A stretch of DNA of 64,000 nucleotides from assembly GCA_963575745.1 (NCBI GenBank), contig CAUYUJ010018871.1, positions 159,501-223,500 of the forward strand, read 5' to 3'. The position numbers and the translations under genes are program-made. Below are positions 33,330-43,501 of this stretch, one piece after another. A model generated the notes under the pieces. It ran no database searches. It had not been told where the DNA came from and saw only the letters and a program-made list of their open reading frames with translations. The DNA is from Prorocentrum cordatum. Its lineage: Eukaryota; Sar; Dinophyceae; Prorocentrales; Prorocentraceae. Positions within the stretch are counted from its first letter, which is position 1, and every line of letters starts with the position of its first letter.

Positions 33330-33705
33330 GGCTGGAAGGGGGGAGGGCGGTAGCAGAAACAGCGCAGGACAGGGATGGGAGAGGTCACGCATCCGCCGCA
33401 TTAGCGGCGGTGGTACGACAGTTCTCATGGCGGCGCGGCGGTCGCTGAGAAATGGAGCACGTGCGTGGGCCTGCGTGCGCTTAATTATGAGTGGCTCTCG
33501 TCCCCTCCCCTCCTCTTCCTCCATGAGATCTCTCTCCTGGTGCATATCCCCTGCCAGTGCTCGTCCTGCTCCTCTATCCGCCCCCCCTCGTCCGTTCCTG
33601 CCACCAGCCACATGGGGCGTTCTCAATCAACACCCCATTGAGTGTCCCCATGTGAAGGTTGCCCTTTGTCATGAGGGCGGACTCGCAAGAGCCGAGTGGC
33701 TGAAG
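33330..33705 (+). repeat. Copy of gene E 3' flank plus a gene E fragment
   Basis: 33330-33600 matches about 41695-42010 (GCAGAAACAGC, GGGATGGGAGAGGTCACGCA, CTCTCTCCTGGTGCATATCC). 33600-33705 then matches 40040-40142 inside gene E, with indels that break the frame. This is evidence of segmental copying within the element. Confidence 0.8.
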
Positions 33706-33714
33706 AACTAATTA

Positions 33715-34756
33715 GTAGTTTGGGGTCCGAACAGCTCCCCAGACGATTTGGTTGTGGAGTAGGTGGCTCCGCAGCAGCGGGGCTCGAATTAAGGGCGCGT
33801 TGCATTTCTGCAGGGGCGCGCGCGTCGGCCGCCGAGATCGGGGGCGCGCGCGCAGGCGCCGTGGCGCGATTTTCGTTTTGAAGTCTCCCCTCTCCTCCCT
33901 GTCCCCCCATCCCGCCGCCCTCAACGTCGGCTCCTCGCCGCCCGTTCCTCGTCGCTCCACGCCTGTTCGTTCTCCTCCAACTTCCTCTCCCGCTTCCTCG
34001 CTTTTCCTTCCCATTTTCCCTCCATCCCAGTCCATCCCTGGCACCCCAGCGACGTTCGCAGTTAGAAGCTGGAAGTTCGGAGCTCGAAGATCGAAGTTTG
34101 AATTTCGAAGCTTCGCACTTCGAGGTTCGATCTCCGATCCTTCGTCATCTCGTCGTCGTAATCGTCGTCCTCGTTCGTCGTCGTCGTTCCTCGTCGGCGT
34201 CGGTTGTCGTCGTCGTCGTCGCTCGTTGTCGTCCTCGCCGTCGTCGTCGTGGTCGGCGTCGTCGTCGTCGATCGTCGTCGTCGCTAGTCGTCGTCGCTGG
34301 TAGCCGTCGTGGTCATCGTCCTCGTCGTCGTCGTCGTGGTCGTCGTTGCCCTCGTTGTCGCCGTCGTGGTCATCGTTCTCGTCGGCGTCGTCGTCGTCGT
34401 TGTCGTGAAACGCCCCACGTAGGAGGAGCAGAGAAGGGAGCAAGGAGAAATGAGCGCGGTGGAGGGAGGAGGGAGGACTGAACAGGAAGAGGAGGGAGCA
34501 GGCAGAGGTAGAAGGGATGAGGTAGTTCAGAAGTGGGAGCAGCAGAGTGGCGCAAGGGGAAAAGTCATTTGAGCGCAGGGAGGGATGGCATTGCGATAAA
34601 GTGAATCCGCAGCCGTTGCAGGTCTGCCCCCCGCCGCGCCCGCCCGCCTCCGCGACGGGAGCGGCCCAGGGCATGGAGCAGCCTGGCGCGACTGGAGCCG
34701 CGCAGGAACCTCTGCCGAAGTCTCCGCAGCAGCGGGGGCTGCCAGAGGAGGCCCCT
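33715..34756 (+). repeat. Duplicated 5' leader module, copy 2 (before gene C)
   Basis: Counterpart of 31864-32856, leading into the ATG of gene C at 34673. It contains the TTCGAA-type repeats at 34065-34140 and the (TCG)n block at 34150-34405. This copy keeps gene C's start codon. Confidence 0.8.
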
Positions 34757-37279
34757 GATGCAGTTCCGCGTGGAATGGCAGATCCAGCACCGGCCTCCGC
34801 AGCAGCGGGGGGGGAGGTTGCAACGAAACTGCGGTCATTGTGTTCGTCGATGTCTGGTGCCCAGGAAAGCGTTTCGCAGAGCCTGCTGGTTGCTCAGGAA
34901 TTGACGCAGAATGGCCTGATCGAAGATGCGCGGAAGTTAACGGCCGCCGCCAACCGCCTTGTAGTCAGAACGGCTGAGGAGGCGGCTCGCGCAGCAGCGG
35001 GGGCATCCGTGGAGCCAGGCGCCGCCACAGTGGTAATCGAGCCTGGACAGGGTGGCTCCGATGACCCGAGACCGAGATCTCCCTGCACGATTAATTGGCG
35101 ACGACGGCAGGTTCTGATCGCAGCACGCAAACTGCGTGAAAGCTCCTCCGCAGCAGCGGGGGCCCGCGTGATCAAGACTCTCGCCTTGACCTCGAAGGCT
35201 CGGTCGCCAGCGCTTCCTGTCCAAGAGGGCTTCCCAGAGGAAGGCCGCCCGCGCTTCCCATCGGAAGAGCGCGGCCCGAGCCATTCCAAGCCTCTTGTGC
35301 CCCTGCTGTACGACGACGAAGACCAGGTGCAGGAGGGGCAGACAGAGGCGCGCGTGAATCTGGCTTTTGCTTCCCTCGTCCTGCGCGCGGGCGCCCCCCT
35401 GTCGGATTGGGTCGCAGCTGTCAGGGACAGGCGCGAAGGGGTCGTCTTAGTCTCCTTCGAGCCTGGTGCACGCATCAATCGCGATCGGCGGAAGCAACAT
35501 CTCGACGATCTCATCCGCCAAAGTGGCTTCCACGGGGAGGTCGCGCGCGAGTGCGTCGGGGCTCTCCTCTGGGTTCCCGAGCGCGTCGAGCAGTGCGAGG
35601 TGCTTCGCTGGCACTGCCACGGGAAGTTCCTGGTTCAGGCCTGGTCGGTGACCCTGGCAGCGGTGGCTCACAATCCGAAAGCAAAGGAAGGCAAACTCTC
35701 CATAGCAGTGGGGGGCGTGTTCTTCCGACACCAGACGAGCCTCGCGGGACACCCGTGGCCCGAGAACTTCCGCAACGGGCTGCGGAACCTGGTGTTGTGG
35801 AACCGAGTGCGTATTCTCGCTGGGATCTTTGACGCAGGCAGGGAGGATCTTTCGGAGCTGCTCAGAAGTTGCGGCGCGTCTGGTACAGGCGTACTCGGCT
35901 TGGCTTTGTGGTGTCCGACAAAAGGTTGTCACGTGACGCACCCGCACTACATCGTGATTCTTGGCCCCGCTCAGGTTCGCGAGTGCCCTGCGGGCGGGCA
36001 GCCTGATCTGCCGCACTGGTTGAATCAGGATTCCCAGCCTCCGCAGCAGCGGAGGCCCCTCACCAGCCTGCAGTACCGCCAGTTGGATTGGGTGGCGCGT
36101 CCGACCTGGGTCAGGCTCACGGACGCGGAGCGCAAGGAGCAGGATACATATGACTGGCCGCACTTGCACAGGGTGATCCACAAGGCCCAGGATGCGAACC
36201 GCCTCACGGAACATTGCCACACATTGTTCGTTTTTATAGAAGCCAAGAACAGGAAGTCTGGCAAAGGCGCCGCGGCCAGGAAGAAGGATCGGAAGCGGGA
36301 AGCCAAGTGGGAAAAACAGCGGGGAGAGTGGGCGGAGACAGAACCCGAAGCAACAGCCTCAGCAGCAGCGGAGGCGCACGGAGACCAGGAGGAGGCGGAG
36401 ACAGAATCTGAAGCAGCAGCCTCCGCAGCAGCGGGGGCGCACGGAGCCCAGGAGGAGCTTGAGGGCGACGAGGCCCCGCTCTGGATCGACTCCTGCAGCC
36501 CCACGCCGCCCCAGGACGAACAGAGCAACCCTGACAGAGGTGAGAGGGAGGAGAAGAAGGAGAAGGAGAAGATGAAGAAAAACAAGAAGAAGAAGAATAA
36601 CAAGAAGAAAGATATCAGGAGCAGAACCCCAAAGAGGAAGAAGCCCTCGCAGCAGCGGGGGGGCAGCCGTTCCACACGCAGAAAGCGGGAGCAGAGGAGC
36701 AAAGACCGAATGAGGAGAGTGCCCTCGCAGCAGCGGGGGCGCAGCCGCTCCAGACGCAGAGGGCAGGAGCAGAGGGGGCGCAGCCGCTCCAGACGCAGTG
36801 GGCAGGTGGAGGGCGGCGACCGCAGGGCGGCGTGGGCAGGGCGGTTCCTGCCCGCGCCGCCCGCGCACCCCCCCCACACAGGTCAGGTGATGCTGAGGCC
36901 GAGGGCATGGCGCCCGCTCCTCCCAGGCCAGATATGCCGTCCGCCAGGCATGCCGCCAATGATGCCACCACCACCGCCATATCCCCCGCGTGGAGGAGGA
37001 CGCCGCGGGGCCCCCCCGCTGGAGGAGACACCGCACCCTACGCCACCGCGGCTCGTCCCGAGCCAGCCGCCGCACCCTCCGCCGAAGCGGCTCCTGCCAA
37101 GAGAGTCGCAGACGCCCCGCCCTCTGGCAGCGCCGCTCGTCCCGAGGCCGCCGCCGCAGCCTCCCCCGCCGCAGCTCCTCTCCAGGGAGTCGCCGCTTCC
37201 TGCGGACACGTTTGCGTTCAACAGTGACGCGTTCGAGGCATTGTCGCGGCGCCGCAGCCCTTCAAGCGACTCCAGCTGA
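34673..37279 (+). CDS. Cargo gene C, EEP-like protein with an SR-like tail (868 aa)
   Basis: Start at the ATG at 34673 (the frame is open from 34547). Residues about 1-200 are helical with hairpin-encoded AAAG inserts. Residues about 240-560 look like an endonuclease/exonuclease/phosphatase (EEP) domain by parallel with the gene at 51109: there VHLHRDTAKN...LCGDFNMA, here GGVFFRHQTSLAG...ILAGIFDAG (residues 381-389). The GDxN metal-binding motif is replaced by GIFD, so nuclease activity is doubtful. Residues about 580-680 are Glu/Ala-rich, then Lys-rich; about 680-740 are RS/SR-like basic repeats (nucleic-acid binding or nuclear targeting); the tail is Pro-rich. The EEP link is an inference from motif order, not a confirmed match. 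Confidence 0.7.
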   Translation: MEQPGATGAAQEPLPKSPQQRGLPEEAPDAVPRGMADPAPASAAAGGEVATKLRSLCSSMSGAQESVSQSLLVAQELTQNGLIEDARKLTAAANRLVVRTAEEAARAAAGASVEPGAATVVIEPGQGGSDDPRPRSPCTINWRRRQVLIAARKLRESSSAAAGARVIKTLALTSKARSPALPVQEGFPEEGRPRFPSEERGPSHSKPLVPLLYDDEDQVQEGQTEARVNLAFASLVLRAGAPLSDWVAAVRDRREGVVLVSFEPGARINRDRRKQHLDDLIRQSGFHGEVARECVGALLWVPERVEQCEVLRWHCHGKFLVQAWSVTLAAVAHNPKAKEGKLSIAVGGVFFRHQTSLAGHPWPENFRNGLRNLVLWNRVRILAGIFDAGREDLSELLRSCGASGTGVLGLALWCPTKGCHVTHPHYIVILGPAQVRECPAGGQPDLPHWLNQDSQPPQQRRPLTSLQYRQLDWVARPTWVRLTDAERKEQDTYDWPHLHRVIHKAQDANRLTEHCHTLFVFIEAKNRKSGKGAAARKKDRKREAKWEKQRGEWAETEPEATASAAAEAHGDQEEAETESEAAASAAAGAHGAQEELEGDEAPLWIDSCSPTPPQDEQSNPDRGEREEKKEKEKMKKNKKKKNNKKKDIRSRTPKRKKPSQQRGGSRSTRRKREQRSKDRMRRVPSQQRGRSRSRRRGQEQRGRSRSRRSGQVEGGDRRAAWAGRFLPAPPAHPPHTGQVMLRPRAWRPLLPGQICRPPGMPPMMPPPPPYPPRGGGRRGAPPLEETPHPTPPRLVPSQPPHPPPKRLLPRESQTPRPLAAPLVPRPPPQPPPPQLLSRESPLPADTFAFNSDAFEALSRRRSPSSDSS

Positions 37280-37592
37280 CGGCGCGCGGCTGCGGAGACC
37301 TCCGCAGCAGCGGGGGTGGTCTCCGCAGGGGTGGTCTCCGCAGCAGCGGGGGTTAGCATAAGAGATCTGAGGCCCGGGCTCGGCGCGCGCGCGCGCGCGA
37401 GGAGGCAGGCGCTCGCATTGAGCGGCTGAAGAAATCGTGGTCGTTGTCGCCGTGCTCGTCGTCGTCGTTTGCTTTTTGCTGGGGGGGAAAGGGGGACGAG
37501 CAAGAGGAGGAGGAGGAGGGAGGGGTCCTGCAGGGGCCAGGACCGACACCGGGACCGGGACCGGGACCAGGGGGAGAGCGGGACCGGGACCG

Positions 37593-37765
37593 GGAGCGGG
37601 ACAGGGACGGGGAGCCCTGGACGAGCAGCAGAACCGACCACGGGACCGGGACCGGGACCGGGGCCGGGACCGGGACCGGGACCGGGAACGGGGGTGCTGG
37701 TCCCGGTCCCGGTCCCGTGGTCGGTCCTGCTGCCCGTCCTGGGCTCCCCGCCCCTGTCCCGCTCC
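37593..37765. repeat. Long inverted repeat of GGGACC type
   Basis: The left arm (about 37593-37660) and right arm (about 37699-37765) are reverse complements with about four mismatches in 65 bp, separated by (GGGACC)n. It would fold into a stable hairpin in the leader of gene D. The (GGGACC)n block extends left to about 37545. Confidence 0.85.
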
Positions 37766-37829
37766 ATGTGTCACCTCTTTGTCCCGCTCCCAATCTCTGC
37801 CGTGCCGTTTGGGTTCGAGATCGCCAGCC

Positions 37830-38300
37830 ATGAGGGTTAGGAAGCCCGACGCAAGGATCGGGCGATGCCGCGTCGGCGAGAAGAGGAATAGGAAACCCGA
37901 CACAAGGACGGGACGATGCCGCGTCGGCGAGAAGAGGGGTTTTCGGAAACCGGACCACAGACCTCATTCGAGCAAGCGCGCTGGGGCGGCGGCTCGACCC
38001 ACGGCAGCGTCGGCGGAGGCGGCCGCGCGGCCGCTAGCTCGGCGCAAGGCGAGCTCCAAGAAACAAACCCTCGCAGTAGCGGGGGCTGCTGTAGCCCTCG
38101 CAGCAGCGGGGGCTGCTGTCTTGGAGCGTGGTGGGTTGTGGGATGAGAAGACTGCTCGGAGGACAGGCGTGGAAGATGACGATGGGTTCGATCAGGCACT
38201 TTGGTACCGCGACCATTGGGGCAACTGGTACAAACTAGGGTCCAAGATGCCGCCAGTCGGCAGCTCCTGGCAAGAAGGCGCCGACCCCCTTCGCATGTAA
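37830..38300 (+). CDS. Cargo gene D, small predicted membrane protein (156 aa)
   Basis: ATG at 37830 in a frame open from 37437; the upstream part is only GGGACC repeat. Residues 1-36 hold two copies of a basic motif (RKPDxRxGRCRVGEKR). An Ala/Arg-rich part is followed by one hydrophobic segment, TLAVAGAAVALAAAGAAVLE (about residues 79-98), likely a single membrane span partly encoded by two hairpin copies (38071 and 38095). The C-terminal 55 residues are acidic/aromatic (WYRDHWGNWYKLG). Not recognised. The membrane segment may be a by-product of hairpin insertion. Confidence 0.5.
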   Translation: MRVRKPDARIGRCRVGEKRNRKPDTRTGRCRVGEKRGFRKPDHRPHSSKRAGAAARPTAASAEAAARPLARRKASSKKQTLAVAGAAVALAAAGAAVLERGGLWDEKTARRTGVEDDDGFDQALWYRDHWGNWYKLGSKMPPVGSSWQEGADPLRM

Positions 38301-38801
38301 TTACGGGGCGGATGAACACGACAGTGCCCCCACATGGTTGATTGTACGGTCCTCAGGATGACCACGACATCCCGAGCGCACAAGGGGAACGCCCCTCCGC
38401 AGCAGCGGAGGGATGTCGCGAGAATTTCGCCGAGGGGGGGTGACCTCGGCGGAGGGGCGCACTCGCGCGCGCGCGGGGGAGCGCGGTTTCGCGCGTCGCG
38501 TGCGGCATCGCATGCGGTGTGGGGGAAAACACGACATCTGTGCTGTCACCTGTGTCCTGCTCTCTCCTTTGCTTCGCTTCCCCTTGCACTCCCTCCTGCA
38601 ACCTCCCGCCCGTCATTATGTCTTTGTAGTGATCATCGCTTCCATACACGCAACTCTCACAGCGCCCCTTTCTCTCACAGATGGGTTCGGGGTGGGCAAC
38701 CTTTCTCTCACACAGGGGGGGGCCGATGTATCAATGCTTCTCCTGTTCAGGCGGATGTGCGCGTATCGAAAAACTGAGAAGGCCGCGTCGACCCGCCGTT
38801 C

Positions 38802-38808
<7 letters not shown>

Positions 38809-38852
<44 letters not shown>

Positions 38853-38853
38853 G

Positions 38854-38885
<32 letters not shown>

Positions 38886-38938
38886 CCTCTATCTGCCTTT
38901 CCTCTCCTTCTCCTTTTGCTCAAGTGCGGGCAGGCCGC
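38809..38938 (+). promoter_or_regulatory. (CT)n tract and candidate trans-splice acceptor before gene E
   Basis: About 75 bp of CTCTCT is followed by a pyrimidine-rich stretch ending TTTTGCTCAAG near 38932. In dinoflagellates mRNAs receive a spliced leader at an AG after a pyrimidine tract, so this AG is a reasonable acceptor. A similar tract precedes the gene at 51109. Confidence 0.35.
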
Positions 38939-39077
38939 GGATCCGTGAGGCCCCTCCTTCTGTCCGCGCGCGCGACAGGCACTCGTGCTTTAAGCGGGGC
39001 CCCGCAGCAGCGGGGGCAACCGTCGCGGAGCATCTGTTTGGGAAGCTGCCCCCGCAGCAGCGGGGGCGCCTGGATAG

Positions 39078-41570
39078 ATGTCCGAGGACATCAAGTCAGG
39101 TCCCCTGAATGATGCCGCCACGTTGCGCAGCCGCTATGCCTTGAAGGACTCCGAGGGCCAGCGGCTGAAGGCCAAAATTTCCTTGGAGGATATCTGCGTC
39201 CACCCGCAGAACAGAGGTGGGACGTACCCCTCCGCTGCCAGAGTGGTTAATCTCCTGTGTGGCATTCTGAAAGACAGGTTCCTCTTGAACGAGGCGCAGC
39301 ACGAAGCAGTGGTTGTTCAGGAACTCCCTGCGGGGAAGAAGGCCGATTACGAGCGCCTCCATGGCAGGCCGTACACGGCGCACGCGGACCACAACTTGCA
39401 GAAAACGAAGTCCGTGGAGGCTCTACGCTCGGCGTACACAAGCTTGTCAACGTTCAACTACGGGGCGCTGAGCCACTGCACCCTAACCCTTGGTCTGCTG
39501 AACCTCAAGCACGGCGCAGTGTGGGTCATTCCCGAAGACCACAAAGGATGTGGTTTGGAGGAGTTCCAGACAGGTACAGGTGGTTCCTGGGATATCCCAA
39601 AAATGCGTCGCGCACCGAAGTTCACAGAACTCATGGACGTGCTCGATAACGGTTTGCTTTGCGAGGTGCTCTCGTGGGAAATTCACTTCGATGCCGTCTT
39701 CGCGCAAGGCCCCGCGATCATTTCCGCGGCCCTGAACGACCCACAGGGAAAAGGTGTGACCTCTCACGAAATCGAGGTCCTGACGTCCGTCGCTGATTTC
39801 GTCGCCACCGCAGCAGCGGCGGGCAAGAAAGCATCGTGCGGATCTGAGACAGGACACCCCGTGAATATCTCGTACGAAACTGTTCTCAAGGCTTGCGCGC
39901 AACGACATCCCGAGTACGCCATGGCCAAATGGTTCGAGGACATGTTTACTTTCGTCATCAACGTGGGGGCCGCATCAGGGCAGCTCATACCGCAAATTCT
40001 AGATTATGATCGACGTTGGGTGGATCACAAAATACGTTCCCTGGCACCAGCCACCTGGAGCGTTCTCAACCAACTCCCCATAGATTGTCCCCATGTGAAG
40101 GTAGCCCTTGTCATGAGGGCGCACTCGCAAGAGCCGAGGTGCGGACAATGCCCCGCGCCGGAAACGGCTTGGGGACACAGCGAGGGCAACAGTCGGATAC
40201 AGGAGCTCAATTCTTTGTTGGGGTATGTCCGTCGCATATTGGCCCCCGCAGCAGCGGAGGCCCACGGGGAGGAGAAGAGCGCGACTTTGACCGCGGGGGC
40301 GGTTCTGACTGCGACGGACACCTTCTACCAGGTGTACGTAAGGGTGAAGGCTAACAAACCTCGTCTGGAGGCAGTTGTGGAGGCCGTGTGCGAGACAGTG
40401 CGTCCGTACTATGCTGAAGTACGCGAGGCCTGGCAGAAAATGGAAAAGAACGCACAGAAAGAGTTCCCGCCCCCTCCTGCGCCGTGGACCGACAAGTTGC
40501 CCGCGGCCCCCGAGAAACCCGCTGGCCCTCGCAGCAGCGGAGGTGGCGAGGGCTCTCGCCCGCAGCCAGTATTGATAGAGTTCAACGAAGAAGACAAGCC
40601 TCTGAACAGGCAGATGTCTGAAGTGTCCAAGCCCGTGAACAGCCTGATGGTGGTCCCAGTGAAATCGTGGCACGCTTCGGCTCCGTCTGGCAATCTCGAC
40701 ACAGACAGGTGGCACCAAGCAAGCATCGCGGAAGTCATGACTGGCTTCCATCGTCACGCGGACACTTGCGCCCAACCCGTCCAGATGCAATATGACGTTC
40801 AAGCCAAGAGTGTCCATGTGGTGGCTACTGGGGACATCGCCGAGGGGAAACTGATGCTCTTCCCTTGCTGCCCCACCGCGAAGATTTTCCCGAAAGTCTC
40901 GAGCAATCCGCGGGCAGTGGAGGTGCTAGTCGGTGAGAAACGTCCGACTCCTGTCGAGAAAATGGAAACATATTGGGCACAACCTGATTTCAAATTACCA
41001 GAGCTGGAGCTCAAGCCCGCGCCGCAGGAAGCGGCCTCCGCAGCAGCGGGGGCTGCGCAGGGCGAGGCGCCCGTGGGTCCGCAGCTCGACGAGGCGGCCC
41101 CCGCAGCAGCGGCGCCTGCACAGGGCGAGGCCGAACAGGAAGAGAATCCGTACCAGTTTAAGTTCGGAGGTACCGAGTCCTTGCACTTCTTTTGGGGAGT
41201 TGAGAGGATGACACCAGAAGAACTTGCCCGAGCCCAGCTAGTGCAGGGACAGGAGCACTGGAAGTTCAACGTTGCACTTCGACCACAAGAGTTCCAGACA
41301 ATGACAAAGTGCCAGCCAGCCGCCCCCCTCCGCGTCTGCAGCGTGCTTGTCCCGTGCATGCACAACACGGTGCCGCTGGTGCGCGGAGATCGGCTGATGC
41401 TGCAGATCACAAAGGAGAAGAGGGCCACCGACACCCACAAGGAGAAGCAGGCATGGCAAAAGGAGCAGAAAGAGCAGGAGAAGAAACGGAAGAAGGACGC
41501 CGAGGAGGGACGGAAAACCCCCAAGAGCGGCAAGATGACAATCCCTGGCCAGGGGGCCCACTTCGCGTGA
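39078..41570 (+). CDS. Cargo gene E, large unknown protein (830 aa)
   Basis: Clean ATG at 39078, just after a perfect hairpin at 39048-39067, and a single uninterrupted frame. Residues 1-450 look globular (AKISLEDICVHPQNRGGTYP, FNYGALSHCTLTLGLLNLKH, MAKWFEDMFTFVINVGAASG). Hairpins insert AAAA/AAAG stretches at about 245, 395, 655 and 675. Residues about 470-500 are Pro-rich. The C-terminus (about 770-830) is a Lys/Glu-rich charged helix. No family was recognised; the early part faintly resembles a ParB-like strand-helix start but lacks convincing motifs. Part of it was copied to 33600-33705. Confidence 0.8.
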   Translation: MSEDIKSGPLNDAATLRSRYALKDSEGQRLKAKISLEDICVHPQNRGGTYPSAARVVNLLCGILKDRFLLNEAQHEAVVVQELPAGKKADYERLHGRPYTAHADHNLQKTKSVEALRSAYTSLSTFNYGALSHCTLTLGLLNLKHGAVWVIPEDHKGCGLEEFQTGTGGSWDIPKMRRAPKFTELMDVLDNGLLCEVLSWEIHFDAVFAQGPAIISAALNDPQGKGVTSHEIEVLTSVADFVATAAAAGKKASCGSETGHPVNISYETVLKACAQRHPEYAMAKWFEDMFTFVINVGAASGQLIPQILDYDRRWVDHKIRSLAPATWSVLNQLPIDCPHVKVALVMRAHSQEPRCGQCPAPETAWGHSEGNSRIQELNSLLGYVRRILAPAAAEAHGEEKSATLTAGAVLTATDTFYQVYVRVKANKPRLEAVVEAVCETVRPYYAEVREAWQKMEKNAQKEFPPPPAPWTDKLPAAPEKPAGPRSSGGGEGSRPQPVLIEFNEEDKPLNRQMSEVSKPVNSLMVVPVKSWHASAPSGNLDTDRWHQASIAEVMTGFHRHADTCAQPVQMQYDVQAKSVHVVATGDIAEGKLMLFPCCPTAKIFPKVSSNPRAVEVLVGEKRPTPVEKMETYWAQPDFKLPELELKPAPQEAASAAAGAAQGEAPVGPQLDEAAPAAAAPAQGEAEQEENPYQFKFGGTESLHFFWGVERMTPEELARAQLVQGQEHWKFNVALRPQEFQTMTKCQPAAPLRVCSVLVPCMHNTVPLVRGDRLMLQITKEKRATDTHKEKQAWQKEQKEQEKKRKKDAEEGRKTPKSGKMTIPGQGAHFA

Positions 41571-42082
41571 TCCCGCCGCAGCAGCGGAGGGTGCGCGAAA
41601 CGGAGCGGCAGATGACAGCGGCCGATGATCCACCCGTCGCAGCCCGCAGCCGTCAGCTGGAGGGGAGGAGGAAAAGGGCGGGGAGAGGAGGTCGAAGAGG
41701 GAGGGGGGAGGGGGGCAGCAGAAACAGCACCAGACAGGGATGGGAGAGGTCACGCATCAGCCGCAGTAGTGTCGGTGGTACGTCAATTTTCATGGCGGCG
41801 CGGCGGCCGCTGAGAAATGGAGCAAGTGCGAGGGCCTGCAAATGCGGAAAATGTGAGTGCCTCTCGTCCCCTCCCCTCCTCTTCCTCCATGAGATCTCTC
41901 TCCTGGTGCATATCCCCTGCCAGGTCTCGTCCTGCTCCTCTCCCTCTATGTTCGTCCTGCCCTCCCCTCGCGCCTCGCCTCCGTCTCCGTCCCCCCTCGT
42001 CCGTTCCCGCCTCCCTCCCGTGTCCTGTTTTCCTCTCTCCGTGCTCATCGTCCTGCTCATCGTCCTGCCGTCCTGTTCGCGG

Positions 42083-42320
42083 GGCGCTCTGTGGGACAGG
42101 GGGGCGGTCGAAGCACGCAAGGCCGACCCCCTCTGTCACAGAGGGGGTCGGGAAAAGCGCGGGAGCCCCTCTGTCACAGAGGGGGTGGGGTCGTGCGTTT
42201 CCGCGCGCCCTCCTCTGTGAAACAGGGGTGGTCGTTCGATCAGGACGCCCCCCCCCCTGTGGGACAGAGGGTCGGTCAGAGCACACAAGGCCCCCCCTCA
42301 AGGGGCAGAGGGGCGGTCAA
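42083..42320. repeat. Internal palindromes with flipped centre
   Basis: Copies at about 42127-42147 and 42166-42186 have the same 10-bp arms as the subterminal palindromes (CCCCCTCTGT/ACAGAGGGGG, first base weak in the second copy), but the centre base is C, the opposite orientation to the copies at both ends. Degenerate versions lie at about 42085, 42203, 42254 and 42295. They may mark an old internal element end. Confidence 0.8.
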
Positions 42321-42544
42321 GGGACAGGGAAGGCAGCTGTGCTCGTTCGGAGAGAAGGAGGGGGATGGGTTGGATGAGATGGAAAGAATCTCGTGGAGGG
42401 AGCACGATGCGGATGAGGAGTAGGAGGATCTGTTCGAGACGAGGAGCCGCCTTCCATAGCCGTTTTCAGGCGGTTCACTTTTGAGGGGGGGCGACGCCTA
42501 GGACGCGCGCGCCTTCGCAGCAGCGGGGGCTTGCGCACGGCGGC

Positions 42545-43501
42545 ATGAAACGCAAGGCAGAGGACGCATGGCGGGAGGTCGCTGTCGGGAAAGCAGCGCG
42601 CCAAGATGGCGCGAGCATGGGGGTGCTCTGCGCGACGGGCGGGCTGTGCCGAAGTCACGAGGGAGCAGCGGGATTTGCTCTGGAATGCGAGGAGCGCTGT
42701 GTTGTCTTGGGCGGCGAGATGAGCAATGAAGCCTTCGTGCCCGTCGGAAAGCACCGCCTGTGGATGCTCAAAGTGGTCGGTGGCCACAGTGCCGTGAAGG
42801 GCGCCTTGAGCGAAACAAACTTGTTAGAACAATTGTATGAGAAGCTTCGCGCTGGAGAAGGATACAACGTGGATGAAGCGGCGACTCCTGTGAAAGAGGC
42901 CCCCGCAGCAGCGGGGGTTGCAGCAGGGTCTCCCGCAGCAGCGGGAGAAAAAGGTCGGGATCCCATGGCGGATCTCCTCGGCACCGTCAAGGCCGCATCG
43001 AAAGCGAAGAAAACCCCTGAGAAACAGAAAGGGTTTCCTCGAGGCACGCTCTGCAGAGTAACCATGCCGATGTCTCCTAAGCCAGATGAGGCCGACACGA
43101 AAGAGATTTGTGTGTATGAGAACAAATATGGGCAACTACTCGTTCATAGTCAGGACCTGCCTTGGCTTCTGCATTACCTGTACGAGGAGAGCCAGGGCAA
43201 AAGCGTCCCCGAACCCAACGACGACGACGAGGACGACGCTTTGGACGAGAAGCGCCCGTGGACCACCAGGTGGTGCCCGTCTGGGATGTGGACACTGGAG
43301 GTCAAAGGAGGGCCAATGGCAGGCCGAACATGGGCCTCCAGGATTCAGGATCTGAACGAGGAGAAATGGTCCACAGGCGTGGCGTTGACGGAAGTGGCGA
43401 CGCCCTTGAAACAGTCCACCCGTGCGCAGCAAAAGCAGGTTCTTCTAGCGTTCTTGGAGGACGTGGTCCAGAAAGCCATCAAACAGGACACAAAGCAGTG
43501 A
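42545..43501 (+). CDS. Cargo gene F, unknown protein (318 aa)
   Basis: ATG at 42545. A basic start (MKRKAEDAWREVAVGKAARQ) is followed by a globular part with GVLCATGGLCRSHEG. A central linker holds two hairpin-encoded AAAG inserts (42901 and 42929-42948). The C-terminal domain contains a DDDEDD acidic run and WTTRWCPSGMWTLEVKGGPM. Not recognised. It is the intact member of a duplicated pair; its copy at 44407 is truncated. It starts a tandemly duplicated unit with gene G. Confidence 0.75.
   Translation: MKRKAEDAWREVAVGKAARQDGASMGVLCATGGLCRSHEGAAGFALECEERCVVLGGEMSNEAFVPVGKHRLWMLKVVGGHSAVKGALSETNLLEQLYEKLRAGEGYNVDEAATPVKEAPAAAGVAAGSPAAAGEKGRDPMADLLGTVKAASKAKKTPEKQKGFPRGTLCRVTMPMSPKPDEADTKEICVYENKYGQLLVHSQDLPWLLHYLYEESQGKSVPEPNDDDEDDALDEKRPWTTRWCPSGMWTLEVKGGPMAGRTWASRIQDLNEEKWSTGVALTEVATPLKQSTRAQQKQVLLAFLEDVVQKAIKQDTKQ

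Noticed and set aside
38413-39108. 231-codon frame before gene E
   Set aside because: It is mostly the CT microsatellite and overlaps the gene E start in another frame, with no motif.
41309-42220. 303-codon frame overlapping the end of gene E
   Set aside because: It is the +1 shadow of gene E's charged tail running into the palindromic intergenic region.
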